Shown piece after piece: positions 13,540 to 41,342 of a stretch of DNA of 64,000 nucleotides; position 1 is the first letter of the stretch; each line of letters begins with the position of its first letter. The DNA is from Lepisosteus oculatus (Eukaryota > Chordata > Actinopteri > Semionotiformes > Lepisosteidae), in assembly GCF_040954835.1 (NCBI RefSeq), contig NC_090703.1, positions 19,667,444-19,731,443 of the forward strand, in the 5' to 3' direction. Made by a program: the position numbers and the translations under genes. Below the pieces are notes generated by a model. It was not told where the DNA came from and searched no databases. It worked only from the letters and a program-made list of their open reading frames with translations.

Positions 13540-16439
13540 TGGGTCGGCCTTTGCAGGGATAAAAGAAGTAAAGCAAAGATCAACTTCATTATCAAAGCTT
13601 TTTTAAAAGCAGTCCATCGATCGACCACACGTGTCATGCTGAAATGCAAATTAAGAAAATGACAGGGGGCAGTAAGTTGATTCAATATTACCAACTATAA
13701 ATACCGTATATCTTACAAAAAATTACATCTTAAGGCAAAGGTAGTATAATAGCAATATAAAACATGATGTAAACAGAATGAGAACCTTATTTCACAAGGT
13801 AAAAGCAATATACCCTAAAAGTTATAAGCTAGCTTTCAGTCCTTTCAGTGAGTGGGGAGCTGGCACTGACTCAGTTCACTGACCAAAGTGATTTTTTGGA
13901 AGGGCAAAGATTAATCTTTGGATGGTAATAATGCAAAACCCAAACCAATTGAGGCAACTGGATATGTCATATGGCAGACCTTTTAAAATAGGGACTCTGC
14001 AGCACAGTTCCGCAGTCCAGTGTGCAAGGGCATCATGTGGGTTTTCTAGCTTTCCCTTAAACAGCACAAGAGCTCAAAAAATATTTCAGGTAAATCAGCT
14101 GAGCCTTAATTAGATCAATTCAACTATTCTGGACAGGTACCTTTGTGAAGCTTTGGGAACCCTGTGCTAAACAGAGATAGCTCATTTCACTCCAACAGCA
14201 AAGTAATGCCACACTGAAATCTCCAACTGGTTTTGTGCTCCTCTCAGTCCTGGACTGACTTGATGTTAAATTGGTATTCTTATCTTCATAGGTATTGCTG
14301 CTGCAGTGAAAATTACAGTCTGGGGGGACGCTGCCAATCAAGGCCGAGGGAATGGGTGTGCACCTTGTCTATCACGAGAGGGGCACGTGGTGCGACAGCC
14401 TTGTTTCTTCAGCAGACCCAGGACACTGACTGTTGTAGCAGTCTGCCTGCATGATAATTTAGGCTGAATCAGCTCATATTAATAGTAAATGTAGACCAAT
14501 TCAAGTAAGCAGATATTTCGCCGACAGCTACTACCAAAGACCACAGTGTGTAATTCTACATTAGATATCCAGAAGCTGGAAGGGAAGAGTCAATGGTTAT
14601 GTGCTTGCATCCAAGCACTGTCAGGACAACAAAAAAAGTATTTGGTAGAAATCAGACCCTTCTGACAGAAATTCCCAAAACAAGTAGCAAAAAATAAAAG
14701 AGAAGAGAGAGACAGGTCCAGTGTATAAGGGACTTGTTTATACTGAATCCAGTCACAGATACTGTCTGATAAATAGAATTTATATAAGGGATCGATATAG
14801 TGAAAGTTTGAAAGGTACCAGGTTATTTGCAAAAAAACAGTGCAAATACATGAATGTATTAATGAAATTAGATAAATTGTTTTTATTAATTGGAGTAGAA
14901 GATGGAACAGAACAGAACCAAAACCATTTTATAGAGTTTAGAAAACAAATTGGCATTGATGAGCACATTTCAAACCAAAATGAAAGTAAAACGTACACAG
15001 TAAATGTGTTAAACCACCTATTTACAAAATAGGTGAAAATCCCAGGTATGCTCAGCGCCATGGTCTGTGATTCAGAAAGAGGTAGCAAAACCTCCGGTGA
15101 CATGTGTGGCCATTAGACACCACAAAGAAGTATGCTTGTGAATACATCATCTCTTTTAATCCAATAGAAATATTGCTTTCCATTCGGAGACTGTTTTGGT
15201 GACGAATATTAGTTATTTGTTAACTGCATGCAGATCACCTTGGAACATTTATGTGGTGAATGGTCTGCTGCACAACCTGTACTTATTTGCTCATACATCA
15301 CATTACATCAGAGAGCAGGAAGGGCCGCATCATGTCACAATTCGTGGGAAATCATGCTCTCACCAGAGGCGGACCAGGGGTTTTGCACCAACATGACAAC
15401 TTACAGTACTTTCACAAAGTTCATGATTTTGCGTCTTTAATTTGGAATTTGCGAAATTTTGCGATACTGTCAATTAATTTATTTTCTTACCAAGATTTAA
15501 GACTTTAGAGTCTGAGATACTGGGACTACAGTTCCCCTTTAACAAGAACTAGATCCAAGAAGCCCTGTTTTACAGTAACCGTAACTATCGTGCACAGTGT
15601 CCTCGACCTTAAGATAACAGGAGACAGCTTGCAGACCCAATCAGATGGGACAAAGGTGTTAGCAATATTCTGGTCTTGGAGGGTTTCAAAACCACAGTAG
15701 TAACAAATTCCAAAAGGTCAAATATTCCTTTCTATACAGGTGAAGAGTTGCACATCTACACAACATAGAAACAGTGGTGTTATCAATGCCAAAACTCAAT
15801 GCCTGAGAAAATGTATATGTGTATGGCCCTGTGCACACACAAAGGTATCTGGTAATGCTTCAGGCGTTGGGTTGTGTCACAACAGGGATGTGAATCTGAA
15901 TGCCTGAAGCTGTACCATATACTTCTCCACAACAAGATTGTTTTAGTCCTTTTAGGCTAGCTGCAAGTGGATTTCACAACTTCGCTTACTCCTTTCTCAA
16001 CGTGCTAGAACATCTCATTTCTTTGAGCTACTTCCAGCCCTTTACTCCATCACCCAATAGTCTGAAACTCAATTGGAGAACTACAATTCTTTAGTGCAGA
16101 CTGGATTCAAAACGTGAAAAGGGAACGCGAGTACTGATGTTAATTGCAACCCATACAGTGGGCGTTTGTGAATACAATGAAACACGGATGCAGTCAGGCA
16201 TTGCAATACACAGATGACAACTCCTGCCATTTCTTTTAATGAACGTTTGCACTAGATGTAAATGTTTAAAATCATTTTTAATATTTATTGGTTCTATAAG
16301 TAGCAAGAGTGTGTGATGGCATTATTAGCCAAGCTCTCTCGATACAAAATCTGACCGTGTTCAAAACCAATTAAAAAAACTGAATCAAAGGCCAAACATT
16401 TTCAATTAAGACTCAAGGGTTATAAATGCAATGGTTTTC
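13540..16439. other. Intergenic region between the lipase promoter and the sel1l 3' UTR
   Basis: No exon with convincing similarity was seen on either strand. It contains one copy of a dispersed element (about 14940-15542) that also occurs at 24616-25187; the rest is AT-rich unique-looking sequence. Confidence 0.5.
14940..15542. mobile_element. Dispersed TTAA-ended element, copy 1
   Basis: Shares several blocks with 24616-25187, including TTCAAACCAAAATGAAAG, GCACAACCTGTACTTATTTGC and GCAGGAAGGGCCGC. The right end is ACAGTTCCCCTTTAA, like the GATCCCCTTTAA end of copy 2. The left end is too diverged to place. No open transposase frame. Confidence 0.6.
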
Positions 16440-19400
16440 TTTGATTGTTCACCTTTATTATTTTTGTTCTGATAAAGAAAACAAGATATAAATATACAAA
16501 TGTACAGCTATTCAGAGCAAAATGGAGGAGAATAACATCCCAGTGTTTAAATGAAAAAGAGCACTAAATTGCTCTATAATGATCATTTTAATCCCCAAAA
16601 AGAAGGCAACAGATTTAGGGCATTTAATTGATAATTATGCATTTCTAACAGTATAGCTTAATAAATCACTGGAATTCTTACATCCTTCTGAAGTATTAAC
16701 AGAACTTTTATATTGTACCTTCTTATATTGCTCTTATGTACAGATAAAAATACAGGTCACCACTCAATTTTCCTTCCTCCGCATTTTAAGCAACACTATA
16801 AAATAAACGTCTGCTTCCACTCCTTTGATTAGCCTTTCAAAAACAAACATGGCACACCTGAATGCTATTTACACTATGTAGTGATATACCAAGACTTGTC
16901 TTCAAGACCAAATCTTTTAACAACCAGGTAAACCAATGTTTTAATCCATGGAGGTTACTAATTACATTTTATAATTCATGAAGCTTGAGATGCATGTTGG
17001 ATTTAATGACATTTAATTTATAAAAACAGATTCATATATAGACAATCCCATTAACTGCTGTCATTCATGATTTTGCCTGGAAGTTTTTGAAAAGGCCCTT
17101 CATTTTCTTCTGGAGACTACAGAAATGCTAAAGTTCTCTAGTTACAAAATAAATTAAAAGTCGATTGAAAAGATCTAGTAATATCTAAGTAATCAAAAGG
17201 TATAACACCCCAACTCCACCCCTATATTCAAAGACAGTACATTTTGCAGATTCTGAAAAATAGGATGCATGCAGATATATCTGTGGCAAACCTTTTCATC
17301 TCCCAAAAAGGAACATTAACTTTCACTTAACATGTAAAGAATCAACATACTTTGGAAAAAACACAAGACTACTTAATTGCAGTTCAGAACTTCACCGTTT
17401 GCTGCTTCTTTTTGTATAACTCCAAGAGCAGAATGTAACTTGGCTCCATTTGTAGCTGGAGTGGTAGAAAGAAGCAAAAAAAAACAAAACAATTCATGAC
17501 AGAACCTGGCACCAAATTCTGCTTTAACACATTTATTAAGGAGTAACAGAGTCCTCAGATGTGGAGTCTTACCTCACTTTTAAACTAGAGATCTCTAATT
17601 CCCTGCCATTTCATTATGTTCTATATAGTGTTGCCCAAAGAGTAAATTTTTTTTCACAAAAGGTAAGGAAAGGTCACACTTTTTTAGCATAATAACCTTT
17701 GCAATTAGTTGTACATCATTTGAACCTGTAATGCTGGTTAAAAGGTGCTGCACAAAATGCAAAAAACATTAAACACTGCTCTCCTTTGTCTACAACTGCA
17801 CTTGTACTGCAAAAGCTCTTATCAGCATTAACAGAAAATTCGCTGTTCAGCAATGTAACTCATTCCTATGCTAGGACTGTGTATTTTTACCAGAAAGACT
17901 GAAGCACTGTGGAACCTCTAAAGTACCACTTCAAACCTCAGACACGGCTAAAGTACTGTAGAAGAATAGCCCAAGTATTAATTGTTCATTTCTTAGTAAA
18001 ATATATCACTTTTAAACTAAGGAATCCTATTCTAAACAGAGACCTTCAAAACTAAAACCATGAAAAATTTTCCAATGTTGCCTTCACCTTAACAATACAT
18101 GGCACAGCTCAGGACTTGTGAACTCCTTGTCCTTGTGTATTCCAACATTATTGATCATTAAAATCAAATTGCTCCAAGCACAGCAATCCCAAAATAGTCA
18201 AAGGAACACACCATCAGTCAGCATATTAAAAGTGTGTTCTGAGAAGTTCGAAATGTAAACCTTTAATTACTTACCTGCCTTCATCTTCCCTATTAGAAAT
18301 TAATTATACCAACACTCTCAGTGTTCCACCTGAAACTATACTGCCTTGTTAGTATTATTACAATGTCTACCATTCCTGTCTTCTATTAACTTATCAGTAC
18401 ATTAAAATCAGGAGGCCACCAAACTTGTCTTGTACACTGCTACAGTATGTGCCATTAAATGAAGTCTGCCTTACAAAGTTTCCAAAATCAAATCTTCCAC
18501 TAGAATTTTCCTGAAAGGTTTGCCACAAAGAAAAGACACAAATAGGAAAGAAACTGTGGTATTTGAGGGTATTTTATCAAAAGCAAAGAAGTGTGATTTC
18601 AGTCCAATCTTAAGAATTGCCTTACTAGAATTAAAAGTAACTTCCACTTGGAATCCAGTGCCTAGTCTCCAATAAAGGGACAATGTGCAAGCTGACCAAT
18701 GAATAATCAAGTCTATAATCCCCTTTCAAGAGTGGTAATAAAGCCCCACTTAAGGCTACAACATTAAATAATCTGACAATTTACATTCTGAAAATCTACA
18801 GTACACCTAGCCGAATCTTTTAAAAACTTTTCAGGATAAATGAATGAAATTTAATGGAGCTTAAGTCCACTAATGGGTTAATGGAATCCTATACTGAAGC
18901 TCATAAAATGTAGAACAAGGTTACTTTAATGACAGATGACAATTATTTTTCCTGCAGCACTCTTGTTACAAATAATGTCTTAACTTAGAAAATATGGACT
19001 TGAACTTTTGATTATCAATGTCTCTGATAAAGAGATTTCAGTAGAACACATGTGGAAATGCATTGCTAAATATTTTTAGAAAGGAAAAAATAAAAATCGG
19101 GGACCCACTGATGTGAACCAAACTATAACCAGTCCCCATAGACTGCAAAATTAATTAAAAAAAATGTAACCTTTCAACTATAGCTGTTAAACCAAATGCA
19201 ACAGCCTCAAGGGGTCTTTCTGGAAAATACATCAGACCCCCACTTGGGAAGCACATCTGCAGCAGGATGAAAAAAACCAAAAATAATACTAATAATGAAT
19301 TGATATCAACTGATGTCATCATCAATCGTCATAAGAGGAGAAAAGTTTACAGGCAAGTCAAAAACCCTGAACACGTCATTGTTCAAAGTCTTGTTGCAAC

Positions 19401-19544
19401 CCAGCCAGCTATAACAGTCTATTCAGGTCTCTGCAATCATAGCCAGTCTTTCACAGCGTCTTGACGGGAGCTCTCCAAGGCGAGAAACAGTTTCCCCATC
19501 AGTCCCAGCGGAACAGAAGGAGAAGGAAGAAAGAGGCCAGGTCC
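16440..19544 (-). other. sel1l: Probable long 3' UTR of sel1l
   Basis: About 3.1 kb directly downstream of the sel1l stop codon. It is AT-rich, has no recognisable exon and is conspicuously free of the SINEs and Tc1 remnants found elsewhere in the window, as expected for a long vertebrate 3' UTR; human SEL1L mRNA also has a multi-kilobase 3' UTR. A minus-strand AATAAA (plus-strand TTTATT at 16454-16459) is one possible distal polyadenylation signal; others occur closer to the stop. The true end cannot be fixed from sequence. Confidence 0.4.
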
Positions 19545-34614
<15,070 letters not shown>

Positions 34615-34959
34615 ATTAAACGCAGAAATGTAGGAAATATGTGATTTACACCGTTTCCAAAGGTATTAAAAAGACTGCCTTTTCACGAAGTTTCACTCGG
34701 TGCAACAATGAAACAGAATATTTAAGCTCTCTAGCGCTAACACGACAGTAAAACTGTTCCTCAGTTTTGCTATATCAAAGCAAGCCTTTCCCAGACAGTC
34801 TCCTGTTTGCCACTTCAGGCTGCATGTCAATCAGAAGCACTGTTTGAATATTTCAACATGCCGTGCTAGTTACTTAAACGATGTAGTTTTGTCAAGGCAA
34901 TAAAAATAATCGGCTTTACATTACTCGTTTCATCAGATATACCCCCTTACCCCTCGCAA

Positions 34960-35190
34960 TGCACTTCCTGACCTCTTCTATCTGACCAATCACCGCCAGG
35001 CTCGACAGGCTTCAGCCAATGGCTATTCACAGAGCTTGAGCCGGCCCAATGGAAAGCTCACACACAATGAGGTCGCGCTACCTGCACTGTCAAGCGATTG
35101 TGCGCAGGACAGCTCGACATGGCTCGCTGTCATTGGTTAATGGCAGACACACGGGCCAGTCGGCTTCAGCACAAGTACAGTATAAAATAT
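34960..35190 (-). promoter_or_regulatory. sel1l: sel1l promoter region, several CCAAT boxes
   Basis: Upstream of the sel1l start codon (34614) this stretch is more GC- and CpG-rich than its surroundings and carries CCAAT boxes in both orientations: GACCAATCACC near 34985, AGCCAATGGC near 35014, CCCAATGGAA near 35045 and ATTGG at 35132-35136. This is typical of an NF-Y-dependent housekeeping promoter. No TATA box is at a useful distance on the minus strand. The transcription start is not determined. Confidence 0.5.
35118..35136 (-). promoter_or_regulatory. sel1l: ERSE-like element upstream of sel1l
   Basis: On the minus strand this reads CCAAT, nine bases (GACAGCGAG), then CCATG. The ER stress response element bound by NF-Y plus ATF6/XBP1 is CCAAT-N9-CCACG, so spacing is exact with one mismatch in the second half-site. 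SEL1L is an unfolded-protein-response target in mammals, so the position about 0.5 kb upstream of the start codon is sensible. Function is inferred. Confidence 0.4.
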
Positions 35191-37168
35191 ACTAAACGCT
35201 ACACCGATACTTCCCCAGTTGGTTATTCTGACTGAACGAAGAAGTTTCTTTTTGGTGACCTGGATGCTTCTGTTTCGCGTTTCACTCTCAAAAGCTCTGG
35301 CTTTGCTTCTGTGTGCTCCTATATGAAACTGTTAGATACAGTATACCTTAAACACCATACAAATAGGTGGTTCACCCTGCAAAAATGTACTTTAAAATTA
35401 TCTCCTAACTCGTTTATACGTTCATGCACATGCTTTGTATCGCGAACTTGTTTTTATTTGCCTAAAATTATTTACCCGGTTGAATCAAAGATACCTTATG
35501 TTGCAAAACTCCAATTTGTTGAATTATATTGTGTATAGCTATCAAATATATACATATACAATATTTTTTCAAATATTTTTGGGATACAGTTATGGGATCG
35601 CTATAATTTATTAATACTGAGAGGTTTCAATTAACAATACATGACTCTAGTGGCATCCCATTCAGGGTGTAAAATTCTTAACGTTACCTTTTGCTTCTGG
35701 AATAGGTTTCCTGGACCCTCGAGTACGAGTGGGCGACTTAATGATGATGGGCAGGTGAATCGGAAGTGCCTTTGATCCGTACTTTATTCCTTTATTTATT
35801 AATGAATTAAATATATTTAAGCAGAGCTGTTCTATGTAATCTAAGGTAAATTCATTTAGGGGTGTAATTGATCACACATTCTTAATTTTACTGCCAAAAT
35901 AAAATATACTGTATAATTTGGTCTCTTTCATTCTACAGTTATGATATTTCTTAAGTCTGAAGAACTGACCTACTTCAAAGATTTGTAATCAGGTGTTCTA
36001 GGACACATTTTGAGAACCAAAACGTGAACTTAATGGTGATTGACAAGTAATCAAAAATCTGATGTAACACGGAAATATGTGATTTTATTGGCACTATTGC
36101 ATAGAAATAACATATGTTAGATTTTTATTTTTGCAGTTATTTTATAGCAGATGTTTTCAACCTTAAGCCTCTGACCCCTTGGGGCTGGAACAGATTCTCC
36201 AGAGCAGTCTCCATAAGCAGAAGGGAAACAGTTCACTCTATGTATGCAATTGTGTATGCAGTTAGCCAGGTGTCGTGGTGCACTCTCCCTTTTTCTCTTT
36301 TGCTTGTTCCAGGTCCAGTCCAGCCAGTTCAGTGCTCCCAATTAATGTGTCACCTCTTGTAATTGATGAGTGCCTGGGAAAACAGTGTGTCGCTCAATCT
36401 CTAGAGTGTCACTTACTGTACTGTATGCACTGCAAGGCAGGACTACCTCAAAAGGAGAGAAAAACAGACACACAAAACAGAGAGAAAAAACCTGGAAAAC
36501 ACATTTCCTCTAAAACATTTTTGTACGTACAAACTTCAGTACAGATTTATTTATGAAATGTAGTTCGTAATGTACGTGGCAATTTTGAAATGTATGACAA
36601 TATTTGGAGGAAACTCAAGCACAATGGAGTACAAAGAAAAAGTTTGTTTAAAAAACGTAAAATATTAATATAAAATGCGATTTATTTCAAATATCTTGGG
36701 GAACTCTGTTTTCTAAATTAATTTACTCGGTTTAATATTATTTGGAGATTATATGTTAATATAAGATGATGCGTACCCTTTGAATTAAGTCCTTTTCCAT
36801 TTTGTTTTACTTTTATTGGTTAATTGACAGTTTTGGGATGTGGTTGCCAGGCAATCAAAAGGCGTTAAGCTTATTAAACCCCAAAACGTCTACAGCTCTT
36901 ATTTACCTTCCATTTGTGTAAATATGTCAGCGATACACAGAGCAATACTTTGTAAGTGAACGATAAATAATCAGTGTAAAGCATTTAAACCTTTGTAAAA
37001 TACATTTCGATAAAACAATACGCTGTTGGTTGAACGTCTTTTTTGGTCCATTTTTAGCCCCCTCAACCCCACTTTACTTCCTGTGAAAGATAAACAAATG
37101 GCCGTGGACGCACAGAGCCCACAAATTACTCAGAAATGTAACCTTTTATGGGGATTACAACAAACGAA
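35191..37168. other. Intergenic region between sel1l and the DRAP1-like gene
   Basis: Divergent promoter interval. It contains the TATA-like AGTATAAAATATAC near 35179-35192 on the plus strand and an ETS-type ACTTCCTG near 37076-37083, about 90 bp before the DRAP1-like start codon. No other gene was recognised; 36110-36380 looks repeat-like but was not assigned. Confidence 0.4.
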
Positions 37169-40100
37169 ATGCCTGGAAAGAAAAGAAAATACAACTCGAG
37201 GTTTCCTCCGGTAAGAGAACCGATATCATTTTTGGAACTGCGTCTTCGGTAACGAGACGTAAAAAACCAACAAACGGGTAGATTTCAGTCGAGGCTGACA
37301 GCGCCGCTTTACTGAGTTAACGGTAATGTTATCTCATATGTTTCTTATTGAATAGTCCACAGATGTTACAATTCCAGCTTAATTTGTGTTTAAAACATAG
37401 GGTGATTCTCCTTTTTATTGAAAGTGGGCTACATCCATTACACATCCTAGGTACCATAGGTGTTGTGTACTTAGGACATTACCTAGGGGCGGGGAGCAAG
37501 CATCCATAGCTGGAGCACATCCCAATATCTTCGAGACACCTTTGACCTGCCAAAAAACTTAATTTGTCTTTTTATTGTATTTCTTGATGTTGCATCAATT
37601 GTTTCGATCTGATTTAGATTAATCTATATAATTAAAATAAAGAAAATGTAGCTTGATAACAGCGAACCTCCTCTTTTTTCCCCCAAATGTTCATTGCATT
37701 CTCCAAATGCATAACATAAGACGCATTTACTTTTCATTACTTAGAGCCTAATATGCACTTTGTGGAAAAAAAAAAACAGCAAATTGTGGTAGTGTGGTAG
37801 GTTAAAGCATGTCCTGAATCAGAATAGTAACACTAAAAAAATCCTCAAAATGTATCCATGTAAATAGTTTAAAAATGTTTAACGTGCTTTTTCCTTAACA
37901 GGCTCGCATCAAGAAAATCATGCAAACAGACAAGGAAGTGGGGAAGGTCGCAGCAGCTGTACCAGTTATTATATGTATCCTTTGTCCAGATATGTATAAT
38001 TTAATATAGTTTATACTACTGTCCTATTGATATTTTTTTATATCTACTTAGTACATTACCGTTTCTCTGCATTGCACTATTAGAGAATTGTGTCTTCCTC
38101 GCTCATTTCTAATAATACAAATTCCTTAGTCTAACAACATGGGATTGAAAAGGACCTCACTTCTGATCAGCATGTTAAATTGAAACTGGAAGCAATCCCT
38201 AGAAATTGAAGAAGCCTGTCTAGATTCTCTATGAAGATGCAGTTGTATATGTCCCTTATTTCCTTGTATTCCTTGTTGCATCTAACATATATAGAGTCCT
38301 ATACAGGATGATAGTCCTTTCAATGCAGCTCCTTAACAAAGCAATTTAGCAAGAGCCCTAGAGCTGTTTCTGAAATCTCTCTTGACGAAAAGCTGTCAGA
38401 TTACACAATCAAAACACAGCAGGACTATGACCCAAGCACATCTGTGAGACTCTTCTATTTTTTTTTCTTATAAAAGAATGGTTCCATATAGAGATATCTG
38501 ATTGGCAATCAATAGCTTTCTGTCCAAAATGTCTTAACAACTTGATTTTGTCCTCGCATTTAAGGTGAATAGGTTGTGCTTATGTTTAAAGCCATTGCTG
38601 TAAATCTTGAAGTGATGATGAAGAAAGATATGCTATACTTATTCATGTATATATGTATGTCTAAATGTATGGTGATTATTGCTTTTCTGTATAAATCCAC
38701 AAATGGCAGATTTGCTTATAACATAGCATGTAGCCAAATAAGTCCAAAATCAATTTGTCTTCAAAGCAGCAGATGAAATCAGTAAATAGTGTTTTGAAGT
38801 GATATGAGTTCTTTTTGAAGGAGGCAGTGCATCGAAACAGAGAAGCACTTTGAGTTCCTGAAGGACCTCATGAGCCGGGCTCCACCTGTCCCATCTCCCC
38901 AGGAAGACAATGGCGCCAAGGGAGTGCGAGCTGCACAGAGGTCAGGGAACCCAGATGGCTTTCTTTTTCACTCACCTCCAATACCAGACATGGTTAAAAT
39001 AGATAGCTGAGGGAAAAAAACTGAAGACAATACAGACTTTGAGGTGTGATGTTGACAATCTTTGTCTTCAATGATTCAGATTAGGTTGTTAAGTACTAGT
39101 TGTCAGTGAAAAATAAATATTTTTCTGGCTCATGGGCATGTAATGTTATCTTTGAATGGTGAACCCATTCAATTGTAAAAAAAAACATAGTGAGGTTTTT
39201 GGAAGGGTTAAATTAGTTGTTTTTTTGTTTTACAGGGTACTGTATTGTATTGTATCTTTCTGGGCTCCAAAGTAATGCATCTCATTCATACCTGGACAGG
39301 AAAAGGTGGCAGGATATTGGTCTGAAAGTGAAGCACCGGGGCACAGCAGAGAAGCCCAGGGGGCAGAATGAAGGTTCCCTGGACTCCATCACACACTCTG
39401 ACGTAGGTAGCCTTTAAAAGAAGGAATCCCGAGTTACATCTCATTATGTACCCATCCAGTTTGGAATTGCTAAGTGTTTTAAGGCTCGGCAATGACCATC
39501 CCCACAAATACACTCAAGGGAGAATGTACTGATACTGTATGTTCCTTCACTACACACACCTGTGGAGCCATGTGTAATCTGGCAAAGTGCAAGCACCACA
39601 GCAGCTGACAGGAAGGTAGTGCAGTTTGCATGTGTTTCAGACAGCCTTTTAACAGGCCTTCAGGGGCCTCAGCAATTCACAAGAGTCACTTTTTGCCCAA
39701 AAACTGAGAAAATGCCGTGTGGACAAATTCCACCCCTACCACAGCAGCATTCAGGCAACTTGTGCCACTGCTTGGAGAATCCCTGTTGACATCAGTTTTG
39801 TTTTTTGCAATGCACTGATATATTATTAAATAATTAAGACAAAGGTAAATTCATTATGCTGCTTAACATTTGTCATCAGCAGGGGGTCCACTAGGAAAGT
39901 GGAGACCACTAGGTTGTGTGGCCACCATTGGACGCAATACAAGCTCACAAGGTTGCAAATGTTGTCTTATGGGGTTCTGTCTCATTCCTGTCCCAGATCC
40001 TAGACATGCATGAGCTTGTACACTGGTTTCTGAGCCCTAGATGCCACACGTTGTCCCTAAATATTTGCCAGATGTTCAAAGGGGCTCAATTATTGCATGT

Positions 40101-41342
40101 AGGGCAAGGATGGCACAACCGTCGCATTCTCACCTTGCAAAGAATCCTTTTCTACATGGGCAGTGTGGGCACTTGTATTGTCCTGTTGGAGTGCAGTCAT
40201 AACTGATTGAGCCCACAGGAAGGCCAACAAAGTGAGGTCTTACTGATCAGTGTATTGATCCATGCTATCTGGATACCATCAATAACTACAAGTAGAGTTC
40301 TGTAGCTGTCAGACACTCTGGCCCAGAGCCCAGACCCTCACACTTGGACTTCCCTGCCGATTGGTTAATAACACACTGTTAGCATCTTGTTCTACACAGC
40401 AGCACCATACTCACTGACATTCACCAAGGTGGTCTAAAAACATTGAGTCACTCGTAAGAGGGTGTACTTGGCTTCAGTGCTGATGAGTCCATCTGAGATG
40501 ACTTAGTTCAGATTTCAGAATACTGATAGCATAAAGGTCTCACGTTGTGTGCGGAAATTGTTACCATTCTTGTTTTTCTTTCTTGATTTTCACAAAGCTT
40601 GCTATTTTACAGGTTAAATCACCTCTTCAATGGTATTCAATCAGTTTTTCTACCTCACTAATGACAGTTAAAGTCCCTTAAGTGAATCCTGTTCAGTCAT
40701 GAAAGATCCATTAATCATAAATAAAACAGAACCTTCTTTTTTCTAAAACAAATACACATATAAATCAAGTGATGATTTTCCTTTGATGCTCAGTATAGAT
40801 ATCTTCACATCCACTCCAGCTATAAATTTAAAAAGGGCACCTAATGTGTTCAATTTAGCAAACAGTTATCTCAATTAAGCAGAAACACATGATTTACCAC
40901 AGTAACTTTAAGTTCATGTAAGTAATCTAATCCTAATAGTAACTGTTATCGTTGTATTCTGGATCAAAGTGCTTTATCCCCACAGCTGTAGAAATTGGTG
41001 CTGAAGCCCCAGCCACAAAACTAACAATATATTTAGTGCTGTTTTTACTCTTGGGATCATAGTTTTTGCTTGTGTTCTGGCTTTTGAGTGTCTAAATAAG
41101 TTTGGCTCTTAAACAGAGAAGTGATGTGTGGTTTTCAGCAGGACTCGGAGCCAGAGATGCTGTTCTGCCTGGGAAAAGACATGCCTAAACACCCTTCAGC
41201 AAACAGAACACGCAGCTTCAAGGGTAGGCAGAGCTCTCATTCTCATCAGACCAAATCCTGCCTTCAGTCTCTGAGCTTGGCAGCACGACACACCCTGGTA
41301 CTTTTGAAACATGCTGAAATGTTATTAATGCGAAAGGCTTAA
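37169..41342 (+). CDS. DRAP1-like (NC2-alpha family) histone-fold transcriptional corepressor, divergent paralogue
   Basis: NC2-alpha/DRAP1 pairs with DR1 through a histone fold, and the dimer clamps TBP on promoters. Exons: 37169-37210, 37902-37974, 38350-38443, 38821-38940, 39300-39402, 41139-41342. They join in frame to about 211 codons, close to human DRAP1 (about 205). The N-terminus [14 protein letters not shown], then [20 protein letters not shown], is near-canonical. The second half of the fold drifts: [19 protein letters not shown] then [17 protein letters not shown], where DRAP1 has a very conserved KACQVTQSRNAKTM-type sequence. The C-terminal half lacks the Gly/Lys- and Pro-rich tail of DRAP1, keeping only a short acidic DSEPEM. 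The first four exons are firm. Exon 5 is supported by phase. The last exon may instead splice out at the GTAGGC after 41212, so the true C-terminus is uncertain. No premature stop is seen. Confidence 0.82.
39880..40460 (-). repeat. Probable degraded DNA-transposon fragment in a DRAP1-like intron
   Basis: The minus strand holds a broken stretch resembling the C-terminal part of a Tc1-family transposase (RIWDRNETP followed by stops). No terminal inverted repeats were identified, so the family is tentative. Confidence 0.35.
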
